From NCBI RefSeq assembly GCF_014360585.1, contig NZ_JACIXG010000022.1, positions 1 through 64,000 on the forward strand: DNA of 64,000 nt, in the 5' to 3' direction. This document shows positions 19,887 through 30,219 of the stretch, one piece after another (position 1 is the stretch's first letter; each line of letters opens with the position of its first letter). A model generated the notes under the pieces. That model searched no databases. It was given only the letters and a program-made list of their open reading frames with translations, and had not been told where the DNA came from. The stretch is from Nocardioides sp. (GTDB lineage Bacteria > Actinomycetota > Actinomycetes > Propionibacteriales > Nocardioidaceae). The position numbers and the translations under genes are program-made.

Positions 19887-20347
19887 GTGGACTTCAGACC
19901 GGTGGGCCGGCCCCGGACTTCACCCTCCGTGACCAGTTCGGTGCCGACATCACGCTGTCGGACTTCCACGGCAAGAAGGCGGTGGCGATCTTCTTCTTCC
20001 CGTTCGCCTTCTCCGGCGTGTGCACCGGCGAGATGAGCGGGCTGCGCGACCGGCTCGACGAGTTCGTCACCTTTGACACCGAGGTCCTGGCGATCTCGTG
20101 CGACCCGATGTACGCCATGCGGCAGTTCGCCGACACCGATCGACTCAACTTCCCGGTGCTCTCCGACTTCTGGCCGCACGGCGAGGTGACCAAGGCCTAC
20201 GACGTCTTCAACGACCGCACCGGGGCCCCGCTGCGCTCCTCCTACATCATCGACAAGTCGGGCGTGCTGCGCTGGGCCGTGCACAACGCCAACGCCGACG
20301 GCCGCGACCTCGACGAGCACCTGCGGGAGCTCCACGCTGTGGTTTGA
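19883..20347 (+). CDS. Peroxiredoxin (AhpE-like)
   Basis: PAPDFTLRDQFGADITLSDFHGKKAVAIFFFPFAFSGVCTGEM. Confidence 0.9.
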   Translation: MSGLQTGGPAPDFTLRDQFGADITLSDFHGKKAVAIFFFPFAFSGVCTGEMSGLRDRLDEFVTFDTEVLAISCDPMYAMRQFADTDRLNFPVLSDFWPHGEVTKAYDVFNDRTGAPLRSSYIIDKSGVLRWAVHNANADGRDLDEHLRELHAVV

Positions 20348-20435
20348 CCGAATGGTTTACCAAGCATCCAAGTTGTGTTAACAGGGTGGTTACATCGCTT
20401 TTCATATGCCCTGGGTGGGATCTAGTCTTATAACT

Positions 20436-20473
20436 GTTGAGCCGCTGATGACCCGAGACGTCAGCGGCTCAAC
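20436..20473. terminator. Hairpin, 13-bp perfect stem
   Basis: gttgagccgctga...tcagcggctcaac. Confidence 0.65.
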
Positions 20474-20532
20474 TTCCATTTACGGCCCGGTTTCTCGGGC
20501 CCGCCCCTGATCGCGTATTCTTGGGGCGCTTC

Positions 20533-20608
20533 GGACGCATAGCTCAGTTGGTAGAGCGCCTCCCTTACAAGGAGGATGTCAGGGGTTCGAGTCCCTTTGC
20601 GTCCACCA
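20533..20608 (+). tRNA. tRNA-Val, anticodon TAC, CCA encoded
   Basis: ggacgcatagctcagttggtagagcgcctcccttacaaggaggatgtcaggggttcgagtccctttgcgtccacca; anticodon loop cTTACAA. Confidence 0.95.
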
Positions 20609-20622
20609 CTGTTTTCTCGGGT

Positions 20623-21576
20623 CTATGGCCGGGATGGTGCGAACCTGCGGCGATACGAAGTCGGTGTCGTCGAGAAGGCGGCGGCGAAGTTCTGCCGGAA
20701 GGTCACGACGCTGCTGAAGCCGCACGCGTCGGCGATGTGGCTGATCGAGGAGGTCGTCGTCTCGAGCAGGCGGCGGGCTTCGTCGAGGCGGCGGGTCAGG
20801 ACCCACCGCGCGGGAGTGGTGCCGGTGACCTCTGTGAATCGTCGGGTGAAGTTGCGGCGGCTCATCCCGGCGTGGCCCGCCAGGTCTTCGACGGAGAGGT
20901 GCGCGTCGAGGTGCGCCAGCGCCCAGTCGATGGTCGGTCCGAGGTCTCCGACGCCGCCGGCTTCGGGGATGGGGCGGTCGACGTACTGGGCCTGGTCGCC
21001 GTCGCGATGGGGTGCGACGACGAGGTGGCGGGCGACGGTGGCTGCCGCGGCCGAGCCGAGGTGAGAGCGCACGATCGACAGGCAGGCGTCGATCGCCGAT
21101 GCCGTGCCCGCTGAGGTGAGGACGTCGCCATGGTCGCGGTAGAGCGCTGCCGGGGTGACGGTTACGTCCGGGCGTCGGTGGGCGAGCTCCTCGACCGCGC
21201 CCCAGTGGGTGACGACGTCTCTGCCGTCGAGGATCCCGCTGTCCACGACTGGGAAGGCACCGAGACAAAGGCCCGCGATGCGACTGCCTCGCGCCTGCGC
21301 GGCGCGGATCCTGTCGGTGAGTGCCGCATCGGTCGGCGGGAGGTCGCTCGGCCACGACGGCAGGACCACGAGATCCGCTTCCTCGACGACTTCGGGGCCC
21401 GAGACGTCATCGACCCGGAGGCCTTCGGCGGTTCGTACGCCGCGGCCGTCCTCGGTCCACACGACCGGGTCCCAGCCGTCGGCCAGGCCCAGGCGGCCGA
21501 CCTCGCCGAAGACCATCAGTGGTGTGGCGAGATGGAACATGGTGATGCCGTCGAAGGCGTGTACGACGATGCGCAT
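20623..21576 (-). CDS. GlxA-family regulator (DJ-1/PfpI + AraC HTH)
   Basis: N-terminal PfpI-like domain; C-terminal MSRRNFTRRFTEVTGTTPARWVLTRRLDEARRLLE. Confidence 0.92.
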   Translation of the reverse strand: MRIVVHAFDGITMFHLATPLMVFGEVGRLGLADGWDPVVWTEDGRGVRTAEGLRVDDVSGPEVVEEADLVVLPSWPSDLPPTDAALTDRIRAAQARGSRIAGLCLGAFPVVDSGILDGRDVVTHWGAVEELAHRRPDVTVTPAALYRDHGDVLTSAGTASAIDACLSIVRSHLGSAAAATVARHLVVAPHRDGDQAQYVDRPIPEAGGVGDLGPTIDWALAHLDAHLSVEDLAGHAGMSRRNFTRRFTEVTGTTPARWVLTRRLDEARRLLETTTSSISHIADACGFSSVVTFRQNFAAAFSTTPTSYRRRFAPSRP

Positions 21577-21684
21577 TCTGGCCCAATCTCATCGAAAGGT
21601 GTCATTCGTGCCACTCACGATAACCGCTCGTGGCGAGCCAGAGTGGAGGGGAACAACAACACCACCGAACCGAGGAGACCCTCC

Positions 21685-22320
21685 GTGACCACGCCCCGCC
21701 GCGCCCTGATCGTCGTCGACGTCCAGCAGGAGTACTTCGACGGGATCCTGCAGATCCAGTCCCCGTCCCGCGAGCAGTCGCTCGCCAACGTCCTGACCGC
21801 GCTGGATGTCGCCGAGCGCCAGGACCTGCCTGTGGTCGTCGTCCAGCACGAGCTGCCCGAGGGCGCTCCGGTCTTCGCCACCGGAAGCCACAGCTGGACC
21901 CTGCACCCGGAGATCGAGCGGCGCCTGAAGCCGTCCTGGAAGCGCGTGACCAAGGACAAGAGCAGTGTCTTCGCGGGCACCGACGTCGCCGCATGGCTGG
22001 CCGAGCAGGGCGTCGACACCGTCACGATCGTCGGCTTCATGACCAACAACTGCGACATCGCCACCGCGGTCGGTGCCGAGGAGCTCGGCCTGGCCGCCGA
22101 GATCCTCTCCGACGCGACCGGTGCCATCCACCTGGCCAACGAGGCAGGCAAGGTCTCCGCCGACCAGCTGCACCAGACCCTGCTCGTGCTCCTGCAGTCC
22201 AACTTGGCAGCGGTCGCCAGCACCGAGGCCTGGGCAGAGGCGGTCGCCGCGGGGACGGCGCTCCCCAAGAGCGACCTCGGTACCTCTGCCATGCAAGGCC
22301 GCTCGGCATTCGCAGGTTGA
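21685..22320 (+). CDS. Isochorismatase-family cysteine hydrolase
   Basis: RALIVVDVQQEYFDG...TVTIVGFMTNNCDIAT. Confidence 0.9.
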   Translation: MTTPRRALIVVDVQQEYFDGILQIQSPSREQSLANVLTALDVAERQDLPVVVVQHELPEGAPVFATGSHSWTLHPEIERRLKPSWKRVTKDKSSVFAGTDVAAWLAEQGVDTVTIVGFMTNNCDIATAVGAEELGLAAEILSDATGAIHLANEAGKVSADQLHQTLLVLLQSNLAAVASTEAWAEAVAAGTALPKSDLGTSAMQGRSAFAG

Positions 22321-22332
22321 CGCTTGGCCGCC

Positions 22333-23580
22333 TCACCCGGGAGGGCCAGGGGCGGCGTACGTCGTGGTCGGGGTGGGCCCCTCGACCTCGTCGGCGGGGT
22401 GGGGGAGGAGCGTGCGGGCGGCGGTGAACGCGAGCAGGACGATGACGATCACCATGCTCGCGGTTCCCGCCCAGCCGGCGGCGAAGGCGAGGCCGCCGAG
22501 CCAGCCGAAGAGGCTGGAACCCGCGTAGTAGAACAGCGTGTAGAGCGAGGTGGCCTGCGCGATTCCGCTGGTCGCCATCGGTCCCACCCAGCCCGACGCG
22601 ATCGAGTGTGCGCAGAAGTAGGCCGTGGTGAACAGGAGCAGTCCGATCAGCACCAGGGTCAGCCGGTCGGGGATCGTCAGCGCGGCGCCCGTGACCATCG
22701 TCAGCGATGAGGCCAGGAGTACGCGTCTGCGGCCGAAGCGCCCGGCGAACGTGGCCGCCAGCCGGGCCGAGACCACGCCGGCGAGCCCGGCGAGGAAGAT
22801 CACGGCGGTCAGCGACGGTGGCAGGTCGAACGGCTCCAGCTCGAGTCGGTAGCCGAGGTAGTTGAAGACCGCAACCTGCGCGCCCATCAGCAGGAACGCC
22901 TGCGCGTAGAGCGCCAGCTGGCCCGGGTTGGTGAGATTGGCGCGCATCCCCGACCGCACGCTCGTCGGACGTGACCGGGTCGTAGCCGGGCCGCGGCGCT
23001 CGCGCGGGAGGGCGACGACTGCGACGACGGCACAGAGCGCGCTCACGCCCCCGGCCACCAGTGCGGCGAGGCGCCAGTCGCTCACGTCGGCGATCGGCGC
23101 GGCGATGAGCCGTCCCGCCACACCGCCGAGGACTGTCCCGGAGATGTAGGTCGCCCCGGCTGACAGGGCGGCGCGTCGGCTGACCTGCTGGTTCAAGTAG
23201 GCGAGGGCGAGAGCCGGGGTGCCGCCCAGGGCGATGCCCTGCCCGACACGGAGCAGGACGAGCGCGGGGAACGAGGGCACGAACGGAACCACCAGTCCGA
23301 TGACTGCCGCGGTGACGACGGCGATCGTCATCGCCGGGGCCCGGCCGATCCGGTCGGCGACCCAGGACCAGCCGAGCGCGGCGACGGCCAGCCCGATCGT
23401 TGCCGCCGAGACGGTGAGTGCGGCCTGCGAGGCGTCGACCGCGAAGTCACGGCTGATCGCGGGGATCAACGCCTGCGGGTAGTAGAGCTGCACGAACGTC
23501 GTCATCCCGATCGCGACGAGCGCGACCAGCACCCGTCGATGCCCCGTCTCGGCCCCTGCCTGTCCGCTCACCTCGGCCAC
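22333..23580 (-). CDS. MFS transporter
   Basis: 12-TM-like; GWSWVADRIGRAPAM motif. Start uncertain (ORF to 23613). Confidence 0.9.
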   Translation of the reverse strand: MAEVSGQAGAETGHRRVLVALVAIGMTTFVQLYYPQALIPAISRDFAVDASQAALTVSAATIGLAVAALGWSWVADRIGRAPAMTIAVVTAAVIGLVVPFVPSFPALVLLRVGQGIALGGTPALALAYLNQQVSRRAALSAGATYISGTVLGGVAGRLIAAPIADVSDWRLAALVAGGVSALCAVVAVVALPRERRGPATTRSRPTSVRSGMRANLTNPGQLALYAQAFLLMGAQVAVFNYLGYRLELEPFDLPPSLTAVIFLAGLAGVVSARLAATFAGRFGRRRVLLASSLTMVTGAALTIPDRLTLVLIGLLLFTTAYFCAHSIASGWVGPMATSGIAQATSLYTLFYYAGSSLFGWLGGLAFAAGWAGTASMVIVIVLLAFTAARTLLPHPADEVEGPTPTTTYAAPGPPG

Positions 23581-23646
23581 GCTATGAATTCGGAATCCGT
23601 GCGTCCAATGCATTGGTAGCCGTCAAACCATGCAGATTCGCATAGC

Positions 23647-24588
23647 ATGTCGAATGTGGATGCCACCGCCCGAAACGTCCTGCCGATGCTCCCGGCTCTC
23701 GCTGCGCTGGCAGAGACGGGGCAGACGCTCGCTGCCGCCGATCTGCTGCAGATGCCCCAGCCCACCGTGAGCCGCATGCTCGGCCGACTCGGCAGAGAGC
23801 TCGGTGTCGACGTGGTCGAGCGCCACGGTCGGGGCCTGCGGCTCACTCGGGCCGGCGAGGCTCTCGCCCCGCACGCAGCGGCGGCGGTCGCTGCGGCCAC
23901 GGCAGGCATCGAGGCGGTGCAGGCCCAGGAGTCGGGCGCTCGCGGGCGGATCGCCCTCGCTTTCCAGAGCACGCTCGGCGAGCGGGTCGTGCCGGCGCTG
24001 GTCAGGGCGTTCCTCCAGGAGCACCCAGGTGCTTCCGTCGACCTGATCCAGACCTCGCGTCCGCGGTGCCTGGCGGCTGTCGCCGACGGCACGGCCGAGA
24101 TCGCACTGATCTCGCCGCTCGAAGAGGCATCCGGCATGCGCCAGTGGCGGCTGCACACCGAGCCCCTCGTCCTGGTCGTGCCGACCGGCCACCGCCTGTC
24201 GACACGAGCCCGGGTGAGCTTCGAGGAGGCCGCCGAGGAGACGTTCATCTGCATGAAGCGCGGTTATGGGATGCGTACGCTGCTCGAGGATCTCGCCCAG
24301 GCCAGCGGGGTCACGCCGACCATCGGCTTCGAGGGCGACGACCTCGCCACCCTCCGCGGGCTCGTCTCGGCCGGCCTCGGCGTGAGCCTGGCGCCCCGCG
24401 ACCCGCACGGCGCCACCGGCTGCGTCGAGGTGTCGCTGACGAACCCGGAGGCGGTGCGGCACATCGGCGCCTGCTGGCTCGACCGTCGGCCGTCGACGCT
24501 CGCGGCCGCGTTCCAGGACCTGCTCCGGCGGCGGGGCCGACGACTCACCGAGATCGGCCTGCGCCCGCCAGCGGGACGGGTGACCTGA
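23647..24588 (+). CDS. LysR-family transcriptional regulator
   Basis: N-terminal HTH LAALAETGQTLAAADLLQMPQPTVSRMLGRLGRELGVDVVER; divergent to MFS. Confidence 0.9.
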   Translation: MSNVDATARNVLPMLPALAALAETGQTLAAADLLQMPQPTVSRMLGRLGRELGVDVVERHGRGLRLTRAGEALAPHAAAAVAAATAGIEAVQAQESGARGRIALAFQSTLGERVVPALVRAFLQEHPGASVDLIQTSRPRCLAAVADGTAEIALISPLEEASGMRQWRLHTEPLVLVVPTGHRLSTRARVSFEEAAEETFICMKRGYGMRTLLEDLAQASGVTPTIGFEGDDLATLRGLVSAGLGVSLAPRDPHGATGCVEVSLTNPEAVRHIGACWLDRRPSTLAAAFQDLLRRRGRRLTEIGLRPPAGRVT

Positions 24589-24668
24589 AGTTCTCGGGGC
24601 GTTCGTCTCCGTGCCGTCGAGGTGACCGGTCGCGGCCGTAGCGTACGGGCTTCGGCCTCTATCGGAGA

Positions 24669-25508
24669 GTGAGTTCCCCCATGTCACACCGTCTGCTGTC
24701 AGCGTTTCTACTCCTGGGTTCCCTGTTGTGGGCGGTGCCCGCACCGGCCGCCGCCGATGACGCGAAGGGGGCTCGGGTCGTCGACGTGATGACGTTCAAC
24801 ATCCATCACGCCCAGGGCACCGACGGCGTGCTCGACCTCCAGCGGATCGCGGACGTCATCGAGGCCAGCGGGGCCGACGTGGTCGGGCTGCAGGAGGTCG
24901 ACCGGCACTACTCCGCACGCAGCGGCTGGGTCGACCAGCCGGCGGCGCTGGCGGAGCTGCTGGGCTGGCACTCGGCGTACGGCGCGAACATCGACTCCCC
25001 GCCGCCCGCCGGGCAGACCGAACGCAGCCAGTACGGCACCGCCGTGCTCTCCCGCTACCCGATCGTGGCGAGCGAGAACACCCGTCTCCACAACGCGGAC
25101 GGCAAGGAGCAGCGCGGGCTGCTCCACGCGACCATCGACGTACGCGGCCAGCGGCTCGACTTCTACTCGACCCACCTGGAGCACAGCTCGCAGGCCATCC
25201 GGAGCCGTCAGGCCGCCGAGATCGTCGACCTCGTCGACGAGGACCCGGCGGTCGTGGTCGGCGACTTCAACGCCTACCCGGACGCTCCTGAGATCGCTAC
25301 GCTGACCGCGGCGTTCGACGACGCGTGGGAGGTCGCCGGCCGCGGGGACGGGTTCACCTACCCCGCCGAGGCCCCGCGCGGCCGCATCGACAACCTCTAT
25401 GTCACCGATGGCGTGCGCCCGGTCACCGCTGAGGTCGTCCTGACCGATCCCGTCGCCTCCGACCACCTGCCGGTCGTCAGCCGCGTCGTGATCGCGCCGA
25501 AGGGGTGA
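24669..25508 (+). CDS. Secreted endonuclease/exonuclease/phosphatase family protein
   Basis: Signal peptide; MTFNIHHAQG, GLQEVDRH, VVGDFNAYPDAPE, DHLPVVS. Confidence 0.9.
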   Translation: MSSPMSHRLLSAFLLLGSLLWAVPAPAAADDAKGARVVDVMTFNIHHAQGTDGVLDLQRIADVIEASGADVVGLQEVDRHYSARSGWVDQPAALAELLGWHSAYGANIDSPPPAGQTERSQYGTAVLSRYPIVASENTRLHNADGKEQRGLLHATIDVRGQRLDFYSTHLEHSSQAIRSRQAAEIVDLVDEDPAVVVGDFNAYPDAPEIATLTAAFDDAWEVAGRGDGFTYPAEAPRGRIDNLYVTDGVRPVTAEVVLTDPVASDHLPVVSRVVIAPKG

Positions 25509-25517
25509 CCCAGCGGC

Positions 25518-25535
25518 ATCAGCCATTTGGCTGAT
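25518..25535. promoter_or_regulatory. 8-2-8 inverted repeat ATCAGCCA-TT-TGGCTGAT
   Basis: Perfect palindrome ~58 bp upstream of the MMPL/HK/RR operon. Confidence 0.45.
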
Positions 25536-25593
25536 ACCTGATTCATTCTTGCTCGCGATGATCTGAGACGCCGCGACTGGTGGAGTTTCAGGC

Positions 25594-27669
25594 ATGGCAG
25601 ATTCTCTGGTCCGGGCGCGCTCGACTGCTCGCCCGCATCTCGCAGACAGGTTGACCTCGCGGCGTGGAGCGTGGCTTGCGCTCGGACTCGCGGTGATGGT
25701 GATGGGCTCGCTCTTCGGGCTCCTCGGTGGCGTCGAGGCGCAGAACCAGTCCGGGCAGGCGCCGGTGGGCTCGGAGTCGACGCAGGTGAGCGGCCTCCTG
25801 GAGGAGTTCCCGGACGAGGATCGTCAGTCGGCGCTCGTCGTGGCTTCGCGAGAAGACGGCGGCGAGCTCTCCGAGGCAGACCTCGAGGACCTTGCCGGGC
25901 TCGTCCCGGTGATCGGCGGGACCGGTGCCACCGCGCCGATGGTCAGCGAGGACGGGAGAGCGGCGGTCCTGGCTGCTCCGATCACGGTCGGCGTCGACGC
26001 CACCGAGACGGCAGGGGTGATCAAGGCGCTGCGTACCGACATCGCGGCGTCGGCCCCGGACGGGCTCACCCTGCAAGTGACGGGCGGGCCGGCGTTCGGA
26101 GCCGACCTGGCCGCCGCGTTCGAGGGCGCCGACGTCACCCTGCTGCTGGTGACGGTCCTGATCGTGGCGGTGCTGCTGATCATCACCTACCGCTCGCCGG
26201 TGCTGTGGCTGGTCCCGCTGATCGTGGTCGCGCTCGCCGACGGACTGGCCGCTCGAGTCACCGCTGCCGCCGGGGCGCTGTGGAACCTCGAGTTCGACGC
26301 GGGCATCATCAGCGTTCTCGTGTTCGGCGCGGGCACGAACTACGCGCTCCTGCTGATCTCCCGCTACCGGGAGGAGCTGGGAGAGACCGACGACGACCGA
26401 GCGGCGCTGAGCCGGGCCTGGCGGAAGACGGCGCCGGCGGTGGTCGCCTCGAACGTGACCGTGGTGCTCGCTCTGCTGGCCCTCGTCTTCGCCACGATCC
26501 CGATGACCCGTGGGCTGGGGATCCCGGCTGCGATCGGTCTCCTGATCGCTGTCACGGCGGTGCTGTTCGTGCTGCCGCCGTTCCTCGCGGTGTGCGGTCG
26601 CAGGCTGTTCTGGCCGTTCATCCCTCGTCCTGGTGAGGCCCGGGGCCAGGGACGTACGTGGCGTGGGGCCGCATCCCGGGTCGCGAAGCGTCCGGCGATC
26701 AGCCTGCTCGGCGGGCTCGCGCTGCTCGCGGTGATGGCCACGGGGCTGTTCGGCACCTCGGTCGGGCTCGACCAGGTCGAGAAGTTCCGGGTGCAGTCCG
26801 AGTCGGCTGCCGGTCTGGAGAAGGTGTCGGCTCACTTCCCGCCGGGGGAGGCCCAGCCGGTATACGTCATCGCCGACACCCCGGCGACCGATGAGGTGAT
26901 CGCCGCCGTGGGAGAGATCGAGGGCGTGGTGCGTGCCCGCCCGGCCGGGACGACGGACGACGGCTCCCTCACGAAGGTCGCGGTGACCAGCGCCTACTCG
27001 CCCGGGACCGAGCAGAGCCTCGACCAGATCACCGAGCTCCGCGACGCCGTCCATCCGATTGCGGGCGCGGACGCCATGGTCGGCGGTGCGGTCGCGACCG
27101 AGCTGGACGCGCGCGAAGGAGGCGAGCGTGACCTGCTGGTGGTCGCCCCGCTGGTGCTCGCGGTGAGCTTCCTGGTGCTCCTCGTGCTGCTGCGTTCGCT
27201 GGTCGCTCCGGCTGTGCTGCTCCTGGTGAACCTCGCCAGCGCGGTCGCCGCGATCGGAGCCGGTGCCTGGCTGAGCCGGCTCGTCTTCGACCGGCAGGCG
27301 CTCGACCTGCAGGTGCCGATCCTGGCATTCCTGTTCCTGGTCGCGCTGGGGATCGACTACACGATCTTCCTCGTCCACCGGGCCCGCGCGGACGCGACGA
27401 GGCTGGGCACCCGGGCAGGCATGGTCGAGGCGGTCGCCCACACCGGCAGCGTGATCACCAGCGCAGGGATCGTGCTGGCTGCTGTGTTCGCCGCGCTCGG
27501 TGTGCTCCCGCTCGTCACCCTGGGGCAGCTGGGCCTGATCGTCGGTGTGGGCGTCGTCGTCGACACGCTGGTGGTGCGTACGGTGATCGTGCCGGCGATC
27601 TTCGCCCTGGTGGGCGACCGCATCTGGTGGCCGGGACGACTGCGGACCGGGGGAGAATCGAGCACATGA
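25594..27669 (+). CDS. MMPL/RND-family transporter
   Basis: VFGAGTNYALLLISRYREEL; LGIDYTIFLVHRARAD. Confidence 0.92.
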   Translation: MADSLVRARSTARPHLADRLTSRRGAWLALGLAVMVMGSLFGLLGGVEAQNQSGQAPVGSESTQVSGLLEEFPDEDRQSALVVASREDGGELSEADLEDLAGLVPVIGGTGATAPMVSEDGRAAVLAAPITVGVDATETAGVIKALRTDIAASAPDGLTLQVTGGPAFGADLAAAFEGADVTLLLVTVLIVAVLLIITYRSPVLWLVPLIVVALADGLAARVTAAAGALWNLEFDAGIISVLVFGAGTNYALLLISRYREELGETDDDRAALSRAWRKTAPAVVASNVTVVLALLALVFATIPMTRGLGIPAAIGLLIAVTAVLFVLPPFLAVCGRRLFWPFIPRPGEARGQGRTWRGAASRVAKRPAISLLGGLALLAVMATGLFGTSVGLDQVEKFRVQSESAAGLEKVSAHFPPGEAQPVYVIADTPATDEVIAAVGEIEGVVRARPAGTTDDGSLTKVAVTSAYSPGTEQSLDQITELRDAVHPIAGADAMVGGAVATELDAREGGERDLLVVAPLVLAVSFLVLLVLLRSLVAPAVLLLVNLASAVAAIGAGAWLSRLVFDRQALDLQVPILAFLFLVALGIDYTIFLVHRARADATRLGTRAGMVEAVAHTGSVITSAGIVLAAVFAALGVLPLVTLGQLGLIVGVGVVVDTLVVRTVIVPAIFALVGDRIWWPGRLRTGGESST

Positions 27670-28916
27670 ATGTCGTACGCGTGCCGCTGAGGCGGCGGCC
27701 CGGCGCCTCGCAGCAGGCCCCCGCCGCCTCGACGGTGTGGGCGATGGAGGTCGGGCAGCACGTCATCGCGGTCGTGCTGACGGCGATCGGTGTCAGCAGA
27801 GCGATCGGCGACGGGGTGGCGTTTCCGGTCGCGATCGTCTCGGGGCTGGCGATCCTCGGCTGGCACACCGCCGGCACGGTCCTGCCGGTCAAGACAGACT
27901 CGCGGCGTCTCCCGGTGTGGTGGCTGCTCGGCTTCGCGCTGATCTGGGTCGCCGCGGTCGCGGTCTCGGACGAGTTCGTCTGGCTCGCGTTCCTGCTGTG
28001 GCTGCTCGCCGGCCACCTTCTGCCACTGCGCTGGGGCCTGGTCTTCTCGGCGGCGATCCTCATGGCGGTGGTCCTCGCTCCGATCCTGCACCGGGGCACG
28101 ACCAGCTACGCGGATGTCTTCGGACCGCTCATCGGCGGCGTCTTCGCGTTCGGCATCTCGCGCGGATACCTGCAGCTCCTCAGCGACGCCGCCGAGCGCG
28201 AACGGCTGGTCGCCTCGCTGCGGGAGGCCCAGCAGGAGATGGCCGAGCTGCAGGACGAGCTCCTGCTCGCCCAGCGGCACTCCGGAGCGATCGCCGAGCG
28301 CACCCGGATCTCGCGAGACATCCACGACACCATCGCGCAGGCGCTCTCCTCGATCCGGCTGCTCACCCACGCCGGTGGCAACCGCACCACGGATCCGGAG
28401 TCGTCGCGCACGTTCGCGCAGGTCGAGGCGCTGGCGGGCGACAGTCTCGCGGACGTACGCCGGATCGTCGAGGCCCTGGCGCCGGCCGAGCTCGAGGACG
28501 CCGCCCTCGCCTCGGCGCTTCGACGCATGCTCGACCGCACGCACGAGGAGGCCGGGCTGCACGTCGAGCTCCATGTCGACGACACGCTCCCGCTGCTGCG
28601 GACCGAGGTCGAGGTGGCGCTGCTCCGCACCGCGCAGTCAGCGCTCGCCAACGTACGTCTCCACGCTGGTGCGACCCAGGCCGTCGTCACGCTGACCGAC
28701 GACCACGACTCCGTGCGCCTGGACATCAGCGACGACGGTGCCGGCTTCGACGTCGCCGCCTGGGAACGGGACGCCGGCGCCGGATCATCCAGCTACGGCC
28801 TACGCTTCATGCGGGCGCGCCTCCGGGAGCTCGGTGGTGGCCTCGACGTCGAGAGCACGCCCGGGGAAGGCACCGCGGTCTCGGCCCACCTGCCGATCCA
28901 TGGGGAGAAGCCATGA
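27666..28916 (+). CDS. Sensor histidine kinase (NarL-partner type)
   Basis: ERTRISRDIHDTIAQALSSIRLL; ISDDGAGFD...SYGLRFMRARLRELGG. Confidence 0.92.
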   Translation: MNVVRVPLRRRPGASQQAPAASTVWAMEVGQHVIAVVLTAIGVSRAIGDGVAFPVAIVSGLAILGWHTAGTVLPVKTDSRRLPVWWLLGFALIWVAAVAVSDEFVWLAFLLWLLAGHLLPLRWGLVFSAAILMAVVLAPILHRGTTSYADVFGPLIGGVFAFGISRGYLQLLSDAAERERLVASLREAQQEMAELQDELLLAQRHSGAIAERTRISRDIHDTIAQALSSIRLLTHAGGNRTTDPESSRTFAQVEALAGDSLADVRRIVEALAPAELEDAALASALRRMLDRTHEEAGLHVELHVDDTLPLLRTEVEVALLRTAQSALANVRLHAGATQAVVTLTDDHDSVRLDISDDGAGFDVAAWERDAGAGSSSYGLRFMRARLRELGGGLDVESTPGEGTAVSAHLPIHGEKP

Positions 28917-29533
28917 CGACCACCGTGCTCCTCGTCGACGACCACCCGGTCGTACGCAGCGGCCTGCGTGCAGTGATCGAGGCAGGCGACGCCCTGGTGG
29001 TCGTCGGGGAGGCCGCCACCGGCGAACAGGCGATCACCCTCGCCGGTCATCTTCACCCCGACGTCGTGCTGTGCGACCTGCGCCTCGGAAGCGGGATCGA
29101 CGGCATCCGGACCACGATCGAGCTGCGCGCCCTCGATCCGGCGCCGGTCGTGCTGATCCTGACCACCTTCGACCGCGACGCCGAGGTGCTCGGTGCGATC
29201 GAGGCGGGTGCCGCCGGCTATCTGCTCAAGGACGTCGACCCCGAGGTCATCGTCGAGGGCATCCGCCGTGCCGCCGCCGGCGACATGGTCCTCGCCCCGG
29301 ACCTGGCCACCCGGGTGCTCAAGGGCATGCGCAGCCCGCTGCCGAAGCTCACCGATCGCGAGATCGAGGTGCTGCGGCACCTCGCCAGGGGTGCGACCAA
29401 CAAGGAGATCGCGCGCACGCTCTTCGTCACCGAGGCCACCGTGAAGAGCCACCTCGCGCACATCTTCACCAAGCTCGACGTCGACAGCCGCTCCCGGGCC
29501 ATCCACGTCGCGCAGGAGACCGGCCTGATCTGA
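28913..29533 (+). CDS. LuxR/NarL-family response regulator
   Basis: TTVLLVDDHPVVRSGLRAVIE; LTDREIEVLRHLARGATNKEIARTLFVTEATVKSHL. Confidence 0.95.
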   Translation: MTTTVLLVDDHPVVRSGLRAVIEAGDALVVVGEAATGEQAITLAGHLHPDVVLCDLRLGSGIDGIRTTIELRALDPAPVVLILTTFDRDAEVLGAIEAGAAGYLLKDVDPEVIVEGIRRAAAGDMVLAPDLATRVLKGMRSPLPKLTDREIEVLRHLARGATNKEIARTLFVTEATVKSHLAHIFTKLDVDSRSRAIHVAQETGLI

Positions 29534-29559
29534 TCGGCCACGGTCACAGGTCCAGCGCT

Positions 29560-30219
29560 TCAGTGCTCGACGAGTCCCGACTGATAGGCCCACACGGCGG
29601 CCTGGAGGCGGGACTTGACGCCGAGCTTGGGCATCATCCGGGCGAGGTGGGACTTGACCGTGGAGACCTCGAGGAAGAGCGACTGGGCGATCTCCTCGTT
29701 GGACATGCCCTCGGCGAGGTGGAGCAGGATGTCGAGCTCGCGGGTGGTGAGGACCTCGTTGGCGCGCGCCGCGGTCACCGGCTGCGTACGTCTGCGGGTG
29801 ACGACCTCGCGAAGAACCCGTCGGGTGAGCGAGGTGTCGAGGGTGCCGTGGCCGGCGGCGACGGAGCGGACCGCGGCGACGATGGCGTCGGGTTCGGCGT
29901 CCTTGAGGAGGAAGCCGGAGGCGCCGGCCTCGAGGGCGCCGAAGACGTAGTCGTCGATGTCGAAGGTGGTCAGGACGAGCACCGGGATCGGGTCGGTGAC
30001 CTCGGGACCGCAGAGCTCGCGGGTGGCGCTGATGCCGTCGCGGCCGGGCATGCGGATGTCCATGCAGACCATGTCGGGACGCAGCGCGAGCGCCTGCTCG
30101 ACCGCGGCAGCGCCGTCCTCGGCCACCGCGACGACCTCGATGTCGGGCTCGGTCTCCAGCAGCGTACGCAGCCCGGCACGCACCAGCGGCTGGTCGTCGG
30201 CGACCATGACCCGGATCAT
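29560..30219 (-). CDS. LuxR/NarL-family response regulator
   Basis: MIRVMVADDQPLVRAGLRTLLE; LTTRELDILLHLAEGMSNEEIAQSLFLEVSTVKSHL. Confidence 0.95.
   Translation of the reverse strand: MIRVMVADDQPLVRAGLRTLLETEPDIEVVAVAEDGAAAVEQALALRPDMVCMDIRMPGRDGISATRELCGPEVTDPIPVLVLTTFDIDDYVFGALEAGASGFLLKDAEPDAIVAAVRSVAAGHGTLDTSLTRRVLREVVTRRRTQPVTAARANEVLTTRELDILLHLAEGMSNEEIAQSLFLEVSTVKSHLARMMPKLGVKSRLQAAVWAYQSGLVEH

Noticed and set aside
20521-21114. ORF starting MGRFGRIAQLVERLPYKEDVRGSSPFAST
   Set aside because: The N-terminus is a translated tRNA-Val; the rest is antisense to the GlxA-family gene.
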